This document shows positions 7,974 to 15,437 of a DNA stretch of 64,000 nt, one piece after another. The first letter of the stretch is position 1. Each line of letters begins with the position of its first letter. This DNA is from an uncultured Lachnospiraceae bacterium (lineage in GTDB: Bacteria > Bacillota > Clostridia > Lachnospirales > Lachnospiraceae): positions 1 to 64,000 of the forward strand of contig URPH01000013.1 in the NCBI GenBank assembly GCA_900549665.1, read 5' to 3'. Both the position numbers and the translations under genes were made by a program. The notes beneath the pieces are model-generated. The model was given only the letters and a program-made list of their open reading frames with translations, ran no database searches and had not been told where the DNA came from.

Positions 7974-8711
7974 CTTGTTTTTCTCCCCTGCTTGCTTGCA
8001 TCTGGGGCTTTTTTTGCTATTTTTCTTGTTTTTGCCCTGCTTGCTTTCCTGCATCTGGGCTTTTTTTTGCTATTTTTCCTTTTTTGCCCTGCTTGCTTGC
8101 GTCTGGGGCTTTTTTTGCTATTTTTCTTGTTTTTGCCCTGCTTGTTTGCCCGCGCCTGGGCTTTTTTTGCTATTTTTCCTTTTTTTGCCCTGCTTGCTTG
8201 CCTGCGCTGGGCTTTTTTTGCTATTTTTCTTGTTTTTGCCCTGCTTGCTTGCCTGCGTCTGGGCTTTTTTTGCTATTTTTCCTATTTTTACCCTGCTTGC
8301 TTTCCTGCGCCTGGGCTTTTTTTGCTATTTTTCTTATTTTTGCCCTACTTGCTTGCTCGCGCCTGGGCTTTTTTTGCTATTTTTCTTGTTTTTGCCCTGC
8401 TTGCTGCCTGCTCTGGGGCTTTTTTTGCTATTTTTCCTTTTTTTGCCCTGCTTGCTTGCCTGCGTCTGGGCTTTTTTTGCTATTTTTCCTTTTTTTGCCC
8501 TGCTTACTTGCCTGCGCTGGGCTTTTTTTGTCTATTTTTCCTTTTTTGCCCTGCTTGCTTGCCTGCGCTGGGGCTTTTTTTGCTATTTTTCTTGTTTTTG
8601 CCCTGCTTACTTGCTTGCGCTGGGCTTTTTTTGGCTATTTTTCCTTTTTTGCCCTGCTTGCTTGCCCGCGCCTGGGCTTTTTTTGCTATTTTTCTTGTTT
8701 TTACCCTCTTA
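7974..8711. repeat. Array of about 14 copies of a 51-bp T-tract repeat
   Basis: Core on the plus strand: GGGC-T7-GCTA-T5-CTTG-T5-GCCC followed by a TGCTTGCTTGCCTGCGCT-like spacer. GGG starts lie near 8003, 8056, 8103, 8157, 8208, 8260, 8311, 8364, 8413, 8466, 8518, 8569, 8621 and 8673, an average spacing of 51-52 bp. The T-tracts are centred about 10 bp apart within a unit and stay in helical phase between units. Each unit also contains GCCC...GGGC followed by T7, a weak terminator-like shape on the plus strand. The array lies just upstream of the AraC-type gene. A related array is at 31150-31700. Confidence 0.95.
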
Positions 8712-8727
8712 TAAAACTTATTTGTCT

Positions 8728-8757
8728 CCACCCGCATAACAGGTGGGTTTTTGTTTC
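8728..8757 (+). terminator. Intrinsic terminator, plus strand
   Basis: CCACC-CGCATAACA-GGTGG followed by GTTTTTGTTT. It stands between the repeat array and the insertion sequence. Nothing obviously coding precedes it on the plus strand, so what it terminates is unclear. It could end transcripts running out of the repeat array. Confidence 0.6.
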
Positions 8758-8891
8758 ACGCGTATTCGTTTCTCCTCGAGAAACTCATATACAACACGTT
8801 CAACAGGCTAAAGCCTAAAAACAACAAAAAAGCGAAGCCGCATAGTGATATGTACCCCCTTTACTGGACACCCAGTAGAGGGGGTATTATT

Positions 8892-9416
8892 ATGCGGTAC
8901 ACATATGAGTACAAAAGGAAATGTGTAGAACTGTATCGAGAAGGAAAATGGCCAGAAACGCCGGAAGGTGTTAGCAATAAATCCTTTCGGGATAAAGTGA
9001 GACTATGGGTAAGAGCAGAGGATAGCCGCGGTCCAGAAGCACTGAAACACAAAAATTTCAACAGGAACTGGACACCAGAAGAACGGCTGGAACTAGTATC
9101 CCAAGTAATGTCCGGAAAATCCTGTGTGTCAGTGGCAATCGAGGCCGGTATTCAAGATAGATTATTGTATCAATGGGTTCAAAACTATAAAACAAAGGGG
9201 TATAATGGCCTGGTAGAAATGAAAAAAGGTCGTCCAAGTAAAGGGGTACCCCAAATGAAAAAGGAAGAAGCAAGGCCACTGAATGAATCTGAACGAGAAG
9301 AATTGATCCGGCTTCGGGCAGAAAACGAGTATATAAAGGCGGAGAATGAAGTTATAAAAAAAGAGATCGCCTTGAGAGAAGAGAGGCACGCAGCGCAACT
9401 CAAGGCGAGAAAGTAG
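8892..9416 (+). CDS. IS3-family transposase OrfA (helix-turn-helix protein)
   Basis: 174-residue DNA-binding subunit that recognises the IS ends. Two helix-turn-helix regions are visible (residues about 5-55 with YTYEYKRKCVELYREGKW, and 60-110 with ERLELVSQVMSGKSCVSVAIEAGI). A C-terminal leucine-rich coiled coil (LIRLRAENEYIKAENEVIKKEIALREE) is typical for OrfA multimerisation. The ATG at 8892 follows the left IS end by 41 bp. A longer frame starting at 8751 begins outside the IS and is not real. The slippery A7G at 9356-9363 lies in the coiled coil. Confidence 0.92.
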   Translation: MRYTYEYKRKCVELYREGKWPETPEGVSNKSFRDKVRLWVRAEDSRGPEALKHKNFNRNWTPEERLELVSQVMSGKSCVSVAIEAGIQDRLLYQWVQNYKTKGYNGLVEMKKGRPSKGVPQMKKEEARPLNESEREELIRLRAENEYIKAENEVIKKEIALREERHAAQLKARK

Positions 9417-9451
9417 CGATCATCAAAGAGCTGCGTGAAAAAGGATACCAA

Positions 9452-10270
9452 TTGAAATATCTGTTGAAATCTATGCAGATGGCACGGTCTACCTATTATT
9501 TTGAGTTGAGCAAGGCCGATCAAGTTGCCGTTCGAAACCATTGCTTGGCAGATGAAATCAAAGACATTTTCTCACAGCATAAAGGCCGCTACGGTGTGCG
9601 AAGAGTATATCAGGAACTGATAAAGCGCGGCCACAAGGTCAATCATAAGCGGATACAACGGCTTATGCACACTATGGGGTTGGCAGGAAAGCGCCCAAAG
9701 GAAAAGTACCATTCCTACAAGGGCGAGGTCGGCAAGGTTGCTGAGAATATCCTTGACCGGGATTTCAGCACGACAGCTCCTATGCAAAAATGGACTACCG
9801 ATGTATCTCAGTTCGGTTTTTCGTGGGGGAAGTGTTATCTCTCTCCCATACTCGACATGAACACAAACGAAATCATTTCTTATGATTTATCTCAAAGTGC
9901 CAATATGGAACAGATCCAGAGAATGTTGGCCGGCGCCTTTACAAAGTTTCCCTCTGTAGATGGCCTGATCTTTCACTCTGATCAAGGGTGGCAGTACCAG
10001 CATGTGTACTTCAGGCAGGCACTTAAAGATCACAAAATCATTCAATCCATGTCAAGGAAGGGCAACTGTTACGACAATTGCATCATGGAGACTTTCTTTG
10101 GACGGATGAAAAATGAGATGTTCTACGGGCATGAAAAAGAGTATTCCTCTTTTGAAACATTTGCCAAGGCTGTTGACAGCTACATAAATTACTACAACAA
10201 CGAAAGAATCCAAGAGAAAACAAAATGGATGCCTCCTACAAAATTCAGAGAGGCATCCATGTGCACCTAA
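9452..10270 (+). CDS. IS3-family transposase OrfB (DDE integrase core)
   Basis: Catalytic domain of the transposase. The retroviral-integrase-like DDE triad is visible: D in KWTTDVSQF, D in IFHSDQGWQYQ, and E in NCYDNCIMETFFGRMKNE, about 35 residues after the second D. An HTH_21-like segment with GRYGVRRVYQEL lies before it. The listed start is a TTG. The frame is open further upstream, to before the A7G slippery site at 9356-9363, so the working product is most likely the OrfA-OrfB frameshift fusion. About 272 residues, normal for the IS150 group (InsK is 283). Confidence 0.92.
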   Translation: MKYLLKSMQMARSTYYFELSKADQVAVRNHCLADEIKDIFSQHKGRYGVRRVYQELIKRGHKVNHKRIQRLMHTMGLAGKRPKEKYHSYKGEVGKVAENILDRDFSTTAPMQKWTTDVSQFGFSWGKCYLSPILDMNTNEIISYDLSQSANMEQIQRMLAGAFTKFPSVDGLIFHSDQGWQYQHVYFRQALKDHKIIQSMSRKGNCYDNCIMETFFGRMKNEMFYGHEKEYSSFETFAKAVDSYINYYNNERIQEKTKWMPPTKFREASMCT

Positions 10271-10494
10271 TTCAATTTTTCATGTGTCCAGAATTCTGGG
10301 TACATATCATAGCAACTTCGCTTTTTATAACTATAATTTATAATACTTCAATTTTCATTTGTCAATATTTGATTTTCCATGCACCAGATCCTGCGCATCT
10401 ACAACAGTCTGCAATCGCGCACCTCATTCCACTGCTGATTAACCCAATTGATATATTCTTAACTGATTTCCATTATCTTTGATCAAGCGGCTTT

Positions 10495-11097
10495 TCACTG
10501 ATTGATCAGCTTATCCTTCACAATCTTGGCGATCAGATCTGCAGTCCCTTCCACACCAAAGAAGCTGCTGTCTATCATCAGATTTTTGTTGTTAATATCC
10601 GCCGGATAATAATTGGCATACTTTTTGTGATACTGCTTTCTGGCCTTATCGATCTCAATGGTCATCTTGATGGCAACATCCTCATCCATTCCCAGATATT
10701 TGACACAGTTTTCAATCCTTTTTTCAAAGGGAGCATAAATATAGATATTGAGACAGCGGTCAAAGTCTCTCAACACATAGTCTGCACAACGGCCAACGAT
10801 AACGCAGGATTCCTTTTGTGCGAGATTGCGTATCAGTTCCGACTGGACTTCAAATATCTCATCCTGTCTGTCCTTTGAAAAACGTCCAAGAGGAAATTTC
10901 ATTTTTGCATAGGCACTGCCCTGATTTTCCTCAACCTTGCTGATAACCGAGAGCGGCAGATCCATTTTTCTGGCTGTTTCCTCCACGATATCCCGGTCAT
11001 AAAACTCAATATTTAACAATTCGGAAAGCTTTCTGGCAATCGGACGTCCCATACTTCCAAATTCACGTGTGATGGTAACGGTATATTTTTCTGACAT
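10495..11097 (-). CDS. Cytidylate kinase-like family protein
   Basis: 200-residue P-loop-like protein of the cytidylate-kinase-like family (AAA_cmk2 type), found widely in Clostridia. The N-terminus VTITREFGSMGRPIARKLSELL has the family's degenerate nucleotide loop, followed by YDRDIVEETARK, SCVIVGRCADYVL and YYPADINNKNLMIDSSFFG. The last resembles the region that closes over the nucleotide. Substrate is unknown. The classic Lys of Walker A is not in its usual place. ATG at 11097 has GGGAGG with 8-nt spacing. An ATG six bases upstream is too close to it. It stands alone between the IS and a membrane protein gene. Confidence 0.85.
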   Translation of the reverse strand: MSEKYTVTITREFGSMGRPIARKLSELLNIEFYDRDIVEETARKMDLPLSVISKVEENQGSAYAKMKFPLGRFSKDRQDEIFEVQSELIRNLAQKESCVIVGRCADYVLRDFDRCLNIYIYAPFEKRIENCVKYLGMDEDVAIKMTIEIDKARKQYHKKYANYYPADINNKNLMIDSSFFGVEGTADLIAKIVKDKLINQ

Positions 11098-11211
11098 AAT
11101 CATACCTCCCGTCTGGGTTTGTTTTATTCAGATTCAATTTATTTTTTATTATTATCCGCATTAAAAATCCTGTATTGTAAAATTTGAACCTGAAATACGA
11201 CAATGTCAGAA

Positions 11212-12054
11212 TCAATTCCCTGCATCCGGATCCTTCGTACCTTTTATCCAGATCCAGCTTGTCAGAATGCCCACACCGACAAACACAACTCCAAATATGC
11301 ACAGCACAATGGTCTGTCCCATACCATTTACTTTAAATTCCTGCAGACTGCCCACGATCAACATAAACCCGACCGCGGCAAATACCAGACCGACAGCGAT
11401 CGCTTTTACCATATTTAAGCTTATCCGTCTTTTTTTGCCAGAAACCTCCTGCCCTTCCATAGCCTCTTCCCAGCCTGTGGAATCAACATTTTTAAGCTCT
11501 GACAATGTCAAGATAAACGGATGGATAAAAAAGAGAATGCAGCACAATCCCATCAATGGAAAAATGATCAGATATCCGTTGAAACCATTGCCTTCACGCA
11601 ACTGACTTATCTCCAGATAAATGCCGCCCACAATAAAGGCTCCGCCTAAAAGCAGGGCAAACACAGCACGGAAGCCTTCAGATAAGGCATCGCAGAGCAG
11701 AAGTCCTTTTCTGTATTTTTTCTCCCTTTCAAGCAGTTCCTCGTAGCTTAACTGATTGAAGGACCAGTCCTCATATTTTAAATTGTGCTGATAAAACCGT
11801 AGTCCGATCATTTCCCGGATAATATAAGAAAACGAAACAAGTAAAAGTATGCCAAATACAAGCATCAGGATATTTCGGGTCGTGACATTCATTTTCCAGC
11901 TAAAAATTTTTGCCACCTGACTGGCCAGCACCAAAAAGGCAATGCCACTGCCCACGATGCGACGTATATACCCTGCTGTATCCATTGCTTTTCTAAGCTT
12001 CCGGCTTAACGCCAGTGTATTCAGATACTCAATAAGTCGGTCTCTTTCTTCCAT
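11212..12054 (-). CDS. Uncharacterised integral membrane protein
   Basis: 280 residues with about six hydrophobic segments (near 32-50, 60-80, 127-147, 160-182, 215-237 and 248-270). The start is a charged cytoplasmic helix (MEERDRLIEYLNTLALSRKLRKAMD) and a charged loop lies around 90-120. I do not recognise a family. The base composition matches its neighbours. Downstream of it lies the cytidylate-kinase-like gene in the same direction, 115 bp away. Confidence 0.75.
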   Translation of the reverse strand: MEERDRLIEYLNTLALSRKLRKAMDTAGYIRRIVGSGIAFLVLASQVAKIFSWKMNVTTRNILMLVFGILLLVSFSYIIREMIGLRFYQHNLKYEDWSFNQLSYEELLEREKKYRKGLLLCDALSEGFRAVFALLLGGAFIVGGIYLEISQLREGNGFNGYLIIFPLMGLCCILFFIHPFILTLSELKNVDSTGWEEAMEGQEVSGKKRRISLNMVKAIAVGLVFAAVGFMLIVGSLQEFKVNGMGQTIVLCIFGVVFVGVGILTSWIWIKGTKDPDAGN

Positions 12055-12096
12055 ATTGTATTCCCCTTTACAATTTTTGCGCTCATTATATCATGA

Positions 12097-12259
12097 TCAA
12101 CATTCGCCGTTCGCCAATTGTGCAAGCACATCGGCTCTCTTGCGCTCATTATATCGTGATCCGCACTCCCGTGCTCTACGTTGCTTCGCAACTATCACAA
12201 TCAACATTCGCCGTTCGCCGATTGTGCTAGCACATCGGCTCTCTTGCGCTCATTATATC
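12097..12259. repeat. Two direct copies of a 59-bp palindrome-bearing repeat
   Basis: Copies at 12097-12155 and 12201-12259 differ at only a few positions. Each begins TCAACATTCGCCGTTCGCC, contains a hairpin (GCCGATTGTGC-TA-GCACATCGGC in copy 2), and ends GCGCTCATTATATC. A third, partial copy of the ending (GCGCTCATTATATCATGATC) is at 12079-12098. The 45 bp between the copies contains another small palindrome around GTGCTC. It resembles interspersed palindromic intergenic repeats of other bacteria. Confidence 0.85.
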
Positions 12260-12263
12260 ATAT

Positions 12264-12306
12264 AAAAATTCCAGACATGTATAAAAATCGCATGTCTGGA
12301 ATTTTT
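12264..12306 (-). terminator. Intrinsic terminator after the thioesterase gene
   Basis: Perfect 16-bp stem, AAAAATTCCAGACATG with CATGTCTGGAATTTTT, 11-nt loop. The flanking A/T runs make it able to work on both strands. It lies 15 bp after the stop codon of the thioesterase gene. Confidence 0.9.
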
Positions 12307-12320
12307 TTAATCTTATTCTT

Positions 12321-12773
12321 TTATTTCATTTCAAAAAAGGTCGTATCAAGCTCAGGATATACGCGCTTTAAGGAAATCGGAAGTCCGGATTTATTCATAA
12401 AGTGATGCTTGCTTTTAGCCACCGCATGATCTTCGCCGGTCTTTTTATTAAAGATGCGGTATGCCACTTCCATCTGATATCCATCATAAGAGATCAGCTT
12501 GGTGTCAACCACAATGACCTCCTCAAATTGTATCGGACTGCGGTATTCTACCGAAAAAGAAATCATCGGCACCGCGATCTCCATATCCTTCATCTGTTTA
12601 TAACCAAGTCCGATCTGCTCCATCAGGTTCATTCTGGCATTTTCCATCCAGTTGATATAATTGGATGGATGTACCATTCCCTGAGCATCCAGCTCGTGAT
12701 ATCTGATCCGGTGTTCATAGGGCTCCACCTTTCGTTTTTTGCCAGGATCCTTTATTGCAATTTCATTTGCCAT
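12321..12773 (-). CDS. Acyl-CoA thioesterase, 4HBT hotdog fold
   Basis: 150-residue thioesterase of the YbgC/FcbC type that hydrolyses acyl-CoA or acyl-carrier thioesters. The active-site region HELDAQGMVHPSNYINWMENAR matches the D-x2-G-x-V/H-x3-Y-x2-W/Y-x-E-x-AR pattern of the 4-hydroxybenzoyl-CoA thioesterase family. A short, basic N-terminal tail (MANEIAIKDPGKKRKVEPYE) precedes the domain. AGGAGG stands seven bases before the ATG. Substrate unknown. Confidence 0.87.
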   Translation of the reverse strand: MANEIAIKDPGKKRKVEPYEHRIRYHELDAQGMVHPSNYINWMENARMNLMEQIGLGYKQMKDMEIAVPMISFSVEYRSPIQFEEVIVVDTKLISYDGYQMEVAYRIFNKKTGEDHAVAKSKHHFMNKSGLPISLKRVYPELDTTFFEMK

Positions 12774-12828
12774 CTTTTTTCCTCCTAAACTTTATCAGGC
12801 AGTCCAAAGCCTTTCTATTTTTTCTTCA

Positions 12829-13797
12829 TCAGGCCGTCCTATGCTCTTCCATTGCTTTCAGCTTTTGTAACAGTTCTTTTTCCTGCGGTGAAATTTCCTT
12901 AGGAACAGCAATCTGAAGTATTACATATTCATCGCCATAGACATTTTTATTTTTCATGGAAACAATGCCTTTGTTTTTGAGCCGCAGCCTACTTCCGGAC
13001 TGACTTCCTGCCGGCACCTTGCACTGTACCGGTCCATACAGTGTATCAAATCTGGCTTCACCGCCCAGAATAGCTGTTGTATATGGAACATTTTGTGTAA
13101 TGTAAACATTCTGTCCCTCTCTGGTATAACGGTCATCCTTTGCAATATGGACCTTCAAAAACAGATCCCCGGCCTGCCCATTATGCCCGGTCCTTCCTTT
13201 TCCTTTCAATCGGATGGACTGACCTTCATTGATTCCTGCAGGGATTTTAACAGACAATCTTTCTGTCCGGGCTCCGTCAAAACGGATCATCTTTTCACAA
13301 CCAAGTGCAGCCTCCTTGAAGGAAACCGTAATGTCACTCGTTGCATCATTATTTTCATCCTGAAAAGAATCGCCAAAACCATGATGATGAAAACCGCCGT
13401 TTTTAAATCCGCCGGAACCATCCTTATGGAAAAAGCCGCCAAACATATCATCAAAGATATCATCCATATTACCCTGATAATGAAACTCTGTCCTGCCGGT
13501 GCCATTTGCATTTTTCCAGAAATAGGAATCCTGACCTCCCGTATACTTGTTGGGATTCTCTCCCATACTTCCATCGAATGCGGCATGCCCGAACTGATCA
13601 TAGAGCTTCCGTTTTTCATCATCGGAAAGTACATTGTATGCCTCCGTCACTTCCTTGAACAGCTGCTCTGCTGCCGGGTTGTCCTTGTTCATATCCGGAT
13701 GATACTTTTTTGCAAGCTTCCGATATGCGCTTTTCATTTCCTGCTTAGTCGCATTTTTCTTGATACCAAGTACATCATAATAATCCCGTTTTGCCAT
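12829..13797 (-). CDS. DnaJ-type co-chaperone without zinc finger (CbpA-like)
   Basis: 322-residue J-domain protein that stimulates the ATPase of DnaK and presents clients. Residues 1-70 are the J domain with YRKLAKKYHPDMNKD (HPD motif). A Gly/Phe/His-rich linker follows (GGFFHKDGSGGFKNGGFHHHGFG). Residues 140-320 form the DnaJ C-terminal substrate domain (ITVSFKEAALGCEKMI, IPAGINEGQSIRLKGKG, VPAGSQSGSRLRLKNKG). The four CxxCxGxG zinc repeats of DnaJ proper are absent, which makes it a type II/CbpA-like protein. It follows the L25 gene, whose promoter carries a CIRCE operator. A terminator-like stem lies between them, so co-regulation would need read-through. Confidence 0.9.
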   Translation of the reverse strand: MAKRDYYDVLGIKKNATKQEMKSAYRKLAKKYHPDMNKDNPAAEQLFKEVTEAYNVLSDDEKRKLYDQFGHAAFDGSMGENPNKYTGGQDSYFWKNANGTGRTEFHYQGNMDDIFDDMFGGFFHKDGSGGFKNGGFHHHGFGDSFQDENNDATSDITVSFKEAALGCEKMIRFDGARTERLSVKIPAGINEGQSIRLKGKGRTGHNGQAGDLFLKVHIAKDDRYTREGQNVYITQNVPYTTAILGGEARFDTLYGPVQCKVPAGSQSGSRLRLKNKGIVSMKNKNVYGDEYVILQIAVPKEISPQEKELLQKLKAMEEHRTA

Positions 13798-13881
13798 AAG
13801 TTTTCACCTTCTTTACCATGCATCTGCTAATTTTTTATCTGTGCCGTTACCGGAATATGTTCTCTGATCCGCTATTTTGCA

Positions 13882-13928
13882 TCTTTAAAAAAGAAAGAAG
13901 GGCTTACCACCCTAAGCAGCAAGCCTTT
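13882..13928 (-). terminator. Terminator downstream of rplY
   Basis: On the minus strand GGCTT...AAGCC forms the base of a stem with an inner TTAGGG/TTGGTAA-type region, followed by CTTCTTTCTTTTTT. It lies within 10 bp of the L25 stop. The stem is short, so partial read-through into the DnaJ-type gene is possible. Confidence 0.65.
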
Positions 13929-13934
13929 CGTAAC

Positions 13935-14519
13935 TTATTTATCTTCTTCTGTTGTTTCTTCCTCTACAGGTAAATCACCCTTTGGAGCAACCACATTGAC
14001 AACCGGTGCATCCATATGTGTCATGATCTCAATATCTTTATCTTTTGCAATATCAAGATCTGCAACTTTCAATGTATCTCCAAGTCTAAGCTTACTGCAA
14101 TCAACATCAACTTTATCAACCAAAGCCTCCGGAACTGCTTTATACGCGATCTCTGTTAATAACTGTTCCAGTACACCTTCCACAACCTGATCTTTGTGGT
14201 GCAGAACAATCTCTGCAACGGCATGTACCTTTTCACCTTTAACCAGTGTCTGGAAATCCATCTCAAGTATCTGGTTTTTCATGGAATCATAATCCAGTTC
14301 CTTCAACATAACATCGTATTGTTTTCCATCCAGTTCAACATAAAGCTGTGAACCCTTGAGACATTCTCTCTGTATCCGTTCGGCCTCTTTACGCTCAATC
14401 TTCAAAGGAACAGAACCTTCCAGATCCTTTCCAAAAAGATTGCCTGTTACATAGCCTTCTTTTCTTAATTGTTTTGCTTTCTTGTCCATTTCTCTTTTTT
14501 GCACTTTTAAAGTAGTCAT
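13935..14519 (-). CDS. rplY: 50S ribosomal protein L25, long CTC/TL5 form
   Basis: 194-residue L25 of the CTC (general stress) type, which binds 5S rRNA in the large subunit. The N-terminal domain (residues 1-90) has LKVQKREMDKKAKQLRKEGYVTGNLFGK and the C-terminal TL5 domain has the conserved VVEGVLEQLLTEI and KLRLGDTLKVADL stretches. The acidic tail EEETTEEDK is typical. The start has GGAGG nine bases upstream. A consensus sigma-A promoter overlapped by a CIRCE element lies 115 bp upstream, so the gene should be repressed by HrcA. In Bacillus its counterpart ctc is a sigma-B stress gene. Confidence 0.93.
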   Translation of the reverse strand: MTTLKVQKREMDKKAKQLRKEGYVTGNLFGKDLEGSVPLKIERKEAERIQRECLKGSQLYVELDGKQYDVMLKELDYDSMKNQILEMDFQTLVKGEKVHAVAEIVLHHKDQVVEGVLEQLLTEIAYKAVPEALVDKVDVDCSKLRLGDTLKVADLDIAKDKDIEIMTHMDAPVVNVVAPKGDLPVEEETTEEDK

Positions 14520-14634
14520 TTGTCTTTTCCTCCATAAAATACAAATCTGAAAAAAGGTAAGTATGCGGAATGTCGATATTCAGTTGGCGTTTCGTGATGC
14601 TTATCTTAAATCACTGTTTCTTTGTTACGACTAC

Positions 14635-14676
14635 GTTATAGTCCTTTTATTAGCACTTGTCAATAGGGAGTGCTAA
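14635..14676 (-). promoter_or_regulatory. Sigma-A promoter with overlapping CIRCE (HrcA) operator
   Basis: CIRCE at 14650-14676: TTAGCACTT-N9-GAGTGCTAA, one mismatch to the consensus inverted repeat TTAGCACTC-N9-GAGTGCTAA. On the minus strand TTGACA (14658-14663) and TATAAC (14635-14640) are 17 bp apart. The operator covers the -35 box. Transcription would start near 14628 and leave a leader of about 110 nt before rplY. Confidence 0.93.
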
Positions 14677-14703
14677 ATTTTATTTTTCTTTAATAATTTG
14701 GTA

Positions 14704-14922
14704 TCAGTATTCCTTCTCTATGTCTCCGACTATTCCATACATTTTCTTAAAATCCTCAAGATCTGCAGGCTTTTTTATCAGCATGATCTCTTCAATCCGG
14801 CCCGTATGGATATCTTTAAATCCGGCAACCTGCTCCCCATTGCAGATACTTGCCTTGATGACCGGTTTCGTATTTTCCTTATCATATGTTCTTACGATTG
14901 TCTTCTTTTTAAAAAGTCCCAC
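14704..14922 (-). CDS. Small conserved-looking protein of unknown function
   Basis: 72 residues, basic N-terminus (MGLFKKKTIVRTYDKENTKPVIKASICNGEQVAGF) and a C-terminus with KKPADLEDFKKMYGI. I do not recognise a family. The GTG at 14922 has AAGGTG seven bases upstream. A GTG nine bases earlier is less well placed. It overlaps the end of the YaiI-family gene, so the two are co-transcribed and probably translationally coupled. Confidence 0.7.
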   Translation of the reverse strand: MGLFKKKTIVRTYDKENTKPVIKASICNGEQVAGFKDIHTGRIEEIMLIKKPADLEDFKKMYGIVGDIEKEY

Positions 14923-15382
14923 TTGTATCACCTTCTCTTGACCTGACCATCAGAATAAGCTTTTCAAAGGACTGTTTAAAACGGATATCATCATCCTCTG
15001 TACGCTTTCTCGGTCCTTTAATATGATTTTTATGAGATCCGCGTCTTGCTTTTTTGTTAAGATGTCTCTCCATCAGCATTTGATCAATATTTTCATCTGT
15101 GTACCATTTACCGGATTGATGGATCGCATACGCACCCTTCCCAAGTGCCATGGCCGCAACGCCATAATCCTGAGATACCACAATATCACCTCTGTGGCAG
15201 ATGCTGATCAATTTATAATCCACCGCATCTGCTCCCGCACCTACTACTACCACCTGACTGTAGTCGGAATACAGCACATGATTGGTATCGCACAACAATG
15301 TGGTGGGGATGTTATACTTTTTTGCTAGATTCTCTACGATATCTATTACCGGGCAGGCGTCTGCATCTACGAATATTTGCAT
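14909..15382 (-). CDS. YaiI/YqxD family protein (UPF0178, DUF188)
   Basis: 157-residue PIN-like nuclease-fold protein of unknown biological role. The N-terminal MQIFVDADACPV, central VVVVGAGADAVDYKLISICHRGDIVVSQDYGVAAMALGKGA and basic ARRGSHKNHIKGPRKRTEDDD are the family's hallmark stretches. Conserved acidic residues (DAD, D of DYGVA, DDD) could bind metal. Located right beside the convergent small-RNA locus, whose plus-strand promoter is in the shared upstream region. Confidence 0.92.
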   Translation of the reverse strand: MQIFVDADACPVIDIVENLAKKYNIPTTLLCDTNHVLYSDYSQVVVVGAGADAVDYKLISICHRGDIVVSQDYGVAAMALGKGAYAIHQSGKWYTDENIDQMLMERHLNKKARRGSHKNHIKGPRKRTEDDDIRFKQSFEKLILMVRSREGDTSGTF

Positions 15383-15402
15383 TATTTTTTCTCTAATTTC
15401 AT

Positions 15403-15431
15403 TTGTTTTTCAAACGTATGTTTGTTATAAT
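15403..15431 (+). promoter_or_regulatory. Plus-strand promoter with a LexA-like palindrome in its spacer
   Basis: TTGTTT at 15403-15408 and TATAAT at 15426-15431 are 17 bp apart. Between them lies a perfect 14-bp palindrome CAAACGTATGTTTG (15411-15424). This has the form of the Firmicute LexA box (CGAAC-N4-GTTCG) with an A/T replacing one G/C on each side. A repressor bound there would block RNA polymerase. LexA identity is inference. Confidence 0.65.
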
Positions 15432-15437
15432 ATAGTC

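Larger units (their letters stand above)
8851..10304 (+). mobile_element. Complete IS3-family insertion sequence (IS150-like)
   Basis: 1454 bp, bounded by inverted ends TGTACCC-N7-TGGACAC (8851-8871 and 10284-10304, complement). It holds two overlapping frames: orfA (174 residues) and a DDE transposase orfB in the -1 frame. A run of seven A then G at 9356-9363 is a typical slippery site for the programmed -1 shift that makes the OrfAB transposase. Size, ORF lengths and ends match the IS150 group. The frames look intact, so the copy may be active. Confidence 0.93.
8826..10326. repeat. Terminator-like palindrome split by the IS element
   Basis: The bases flanking the IS form an inverted repeat outside the element. 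The left flank AAAAAGCGAAG...GATA (8826-8850) mirrors the right flank TATC...CTTCGCTTTTT (10305-10326). Removing the IS restores a hairpin with AAAAAGCGAAG/CTTCGCTTTTT arms, the shape of a bidirectional intrinsic terminator. The element therefore sits near the loop of this hairpin. No clear direct target duplication can be seen (ATA on one side, TAT on the other). Confidence 0.75.

Noticed and set aside
7952..8818. Three long overlapping plus-strand frames (240-288 codons) across the T-rich array
   Set aside because: The repeat unit is 51 bp, a multiple of three, so all frames stay open by arithmetic. The products are Leu/Phe/Cys repeats with no ribosome site.
12097..12259. A CRISPR array
   Set aside because: Only two full repeats of 59 bp with an unlike, short interval, a palindromic repeat too long for CRISPR, and no cas genes in the window.
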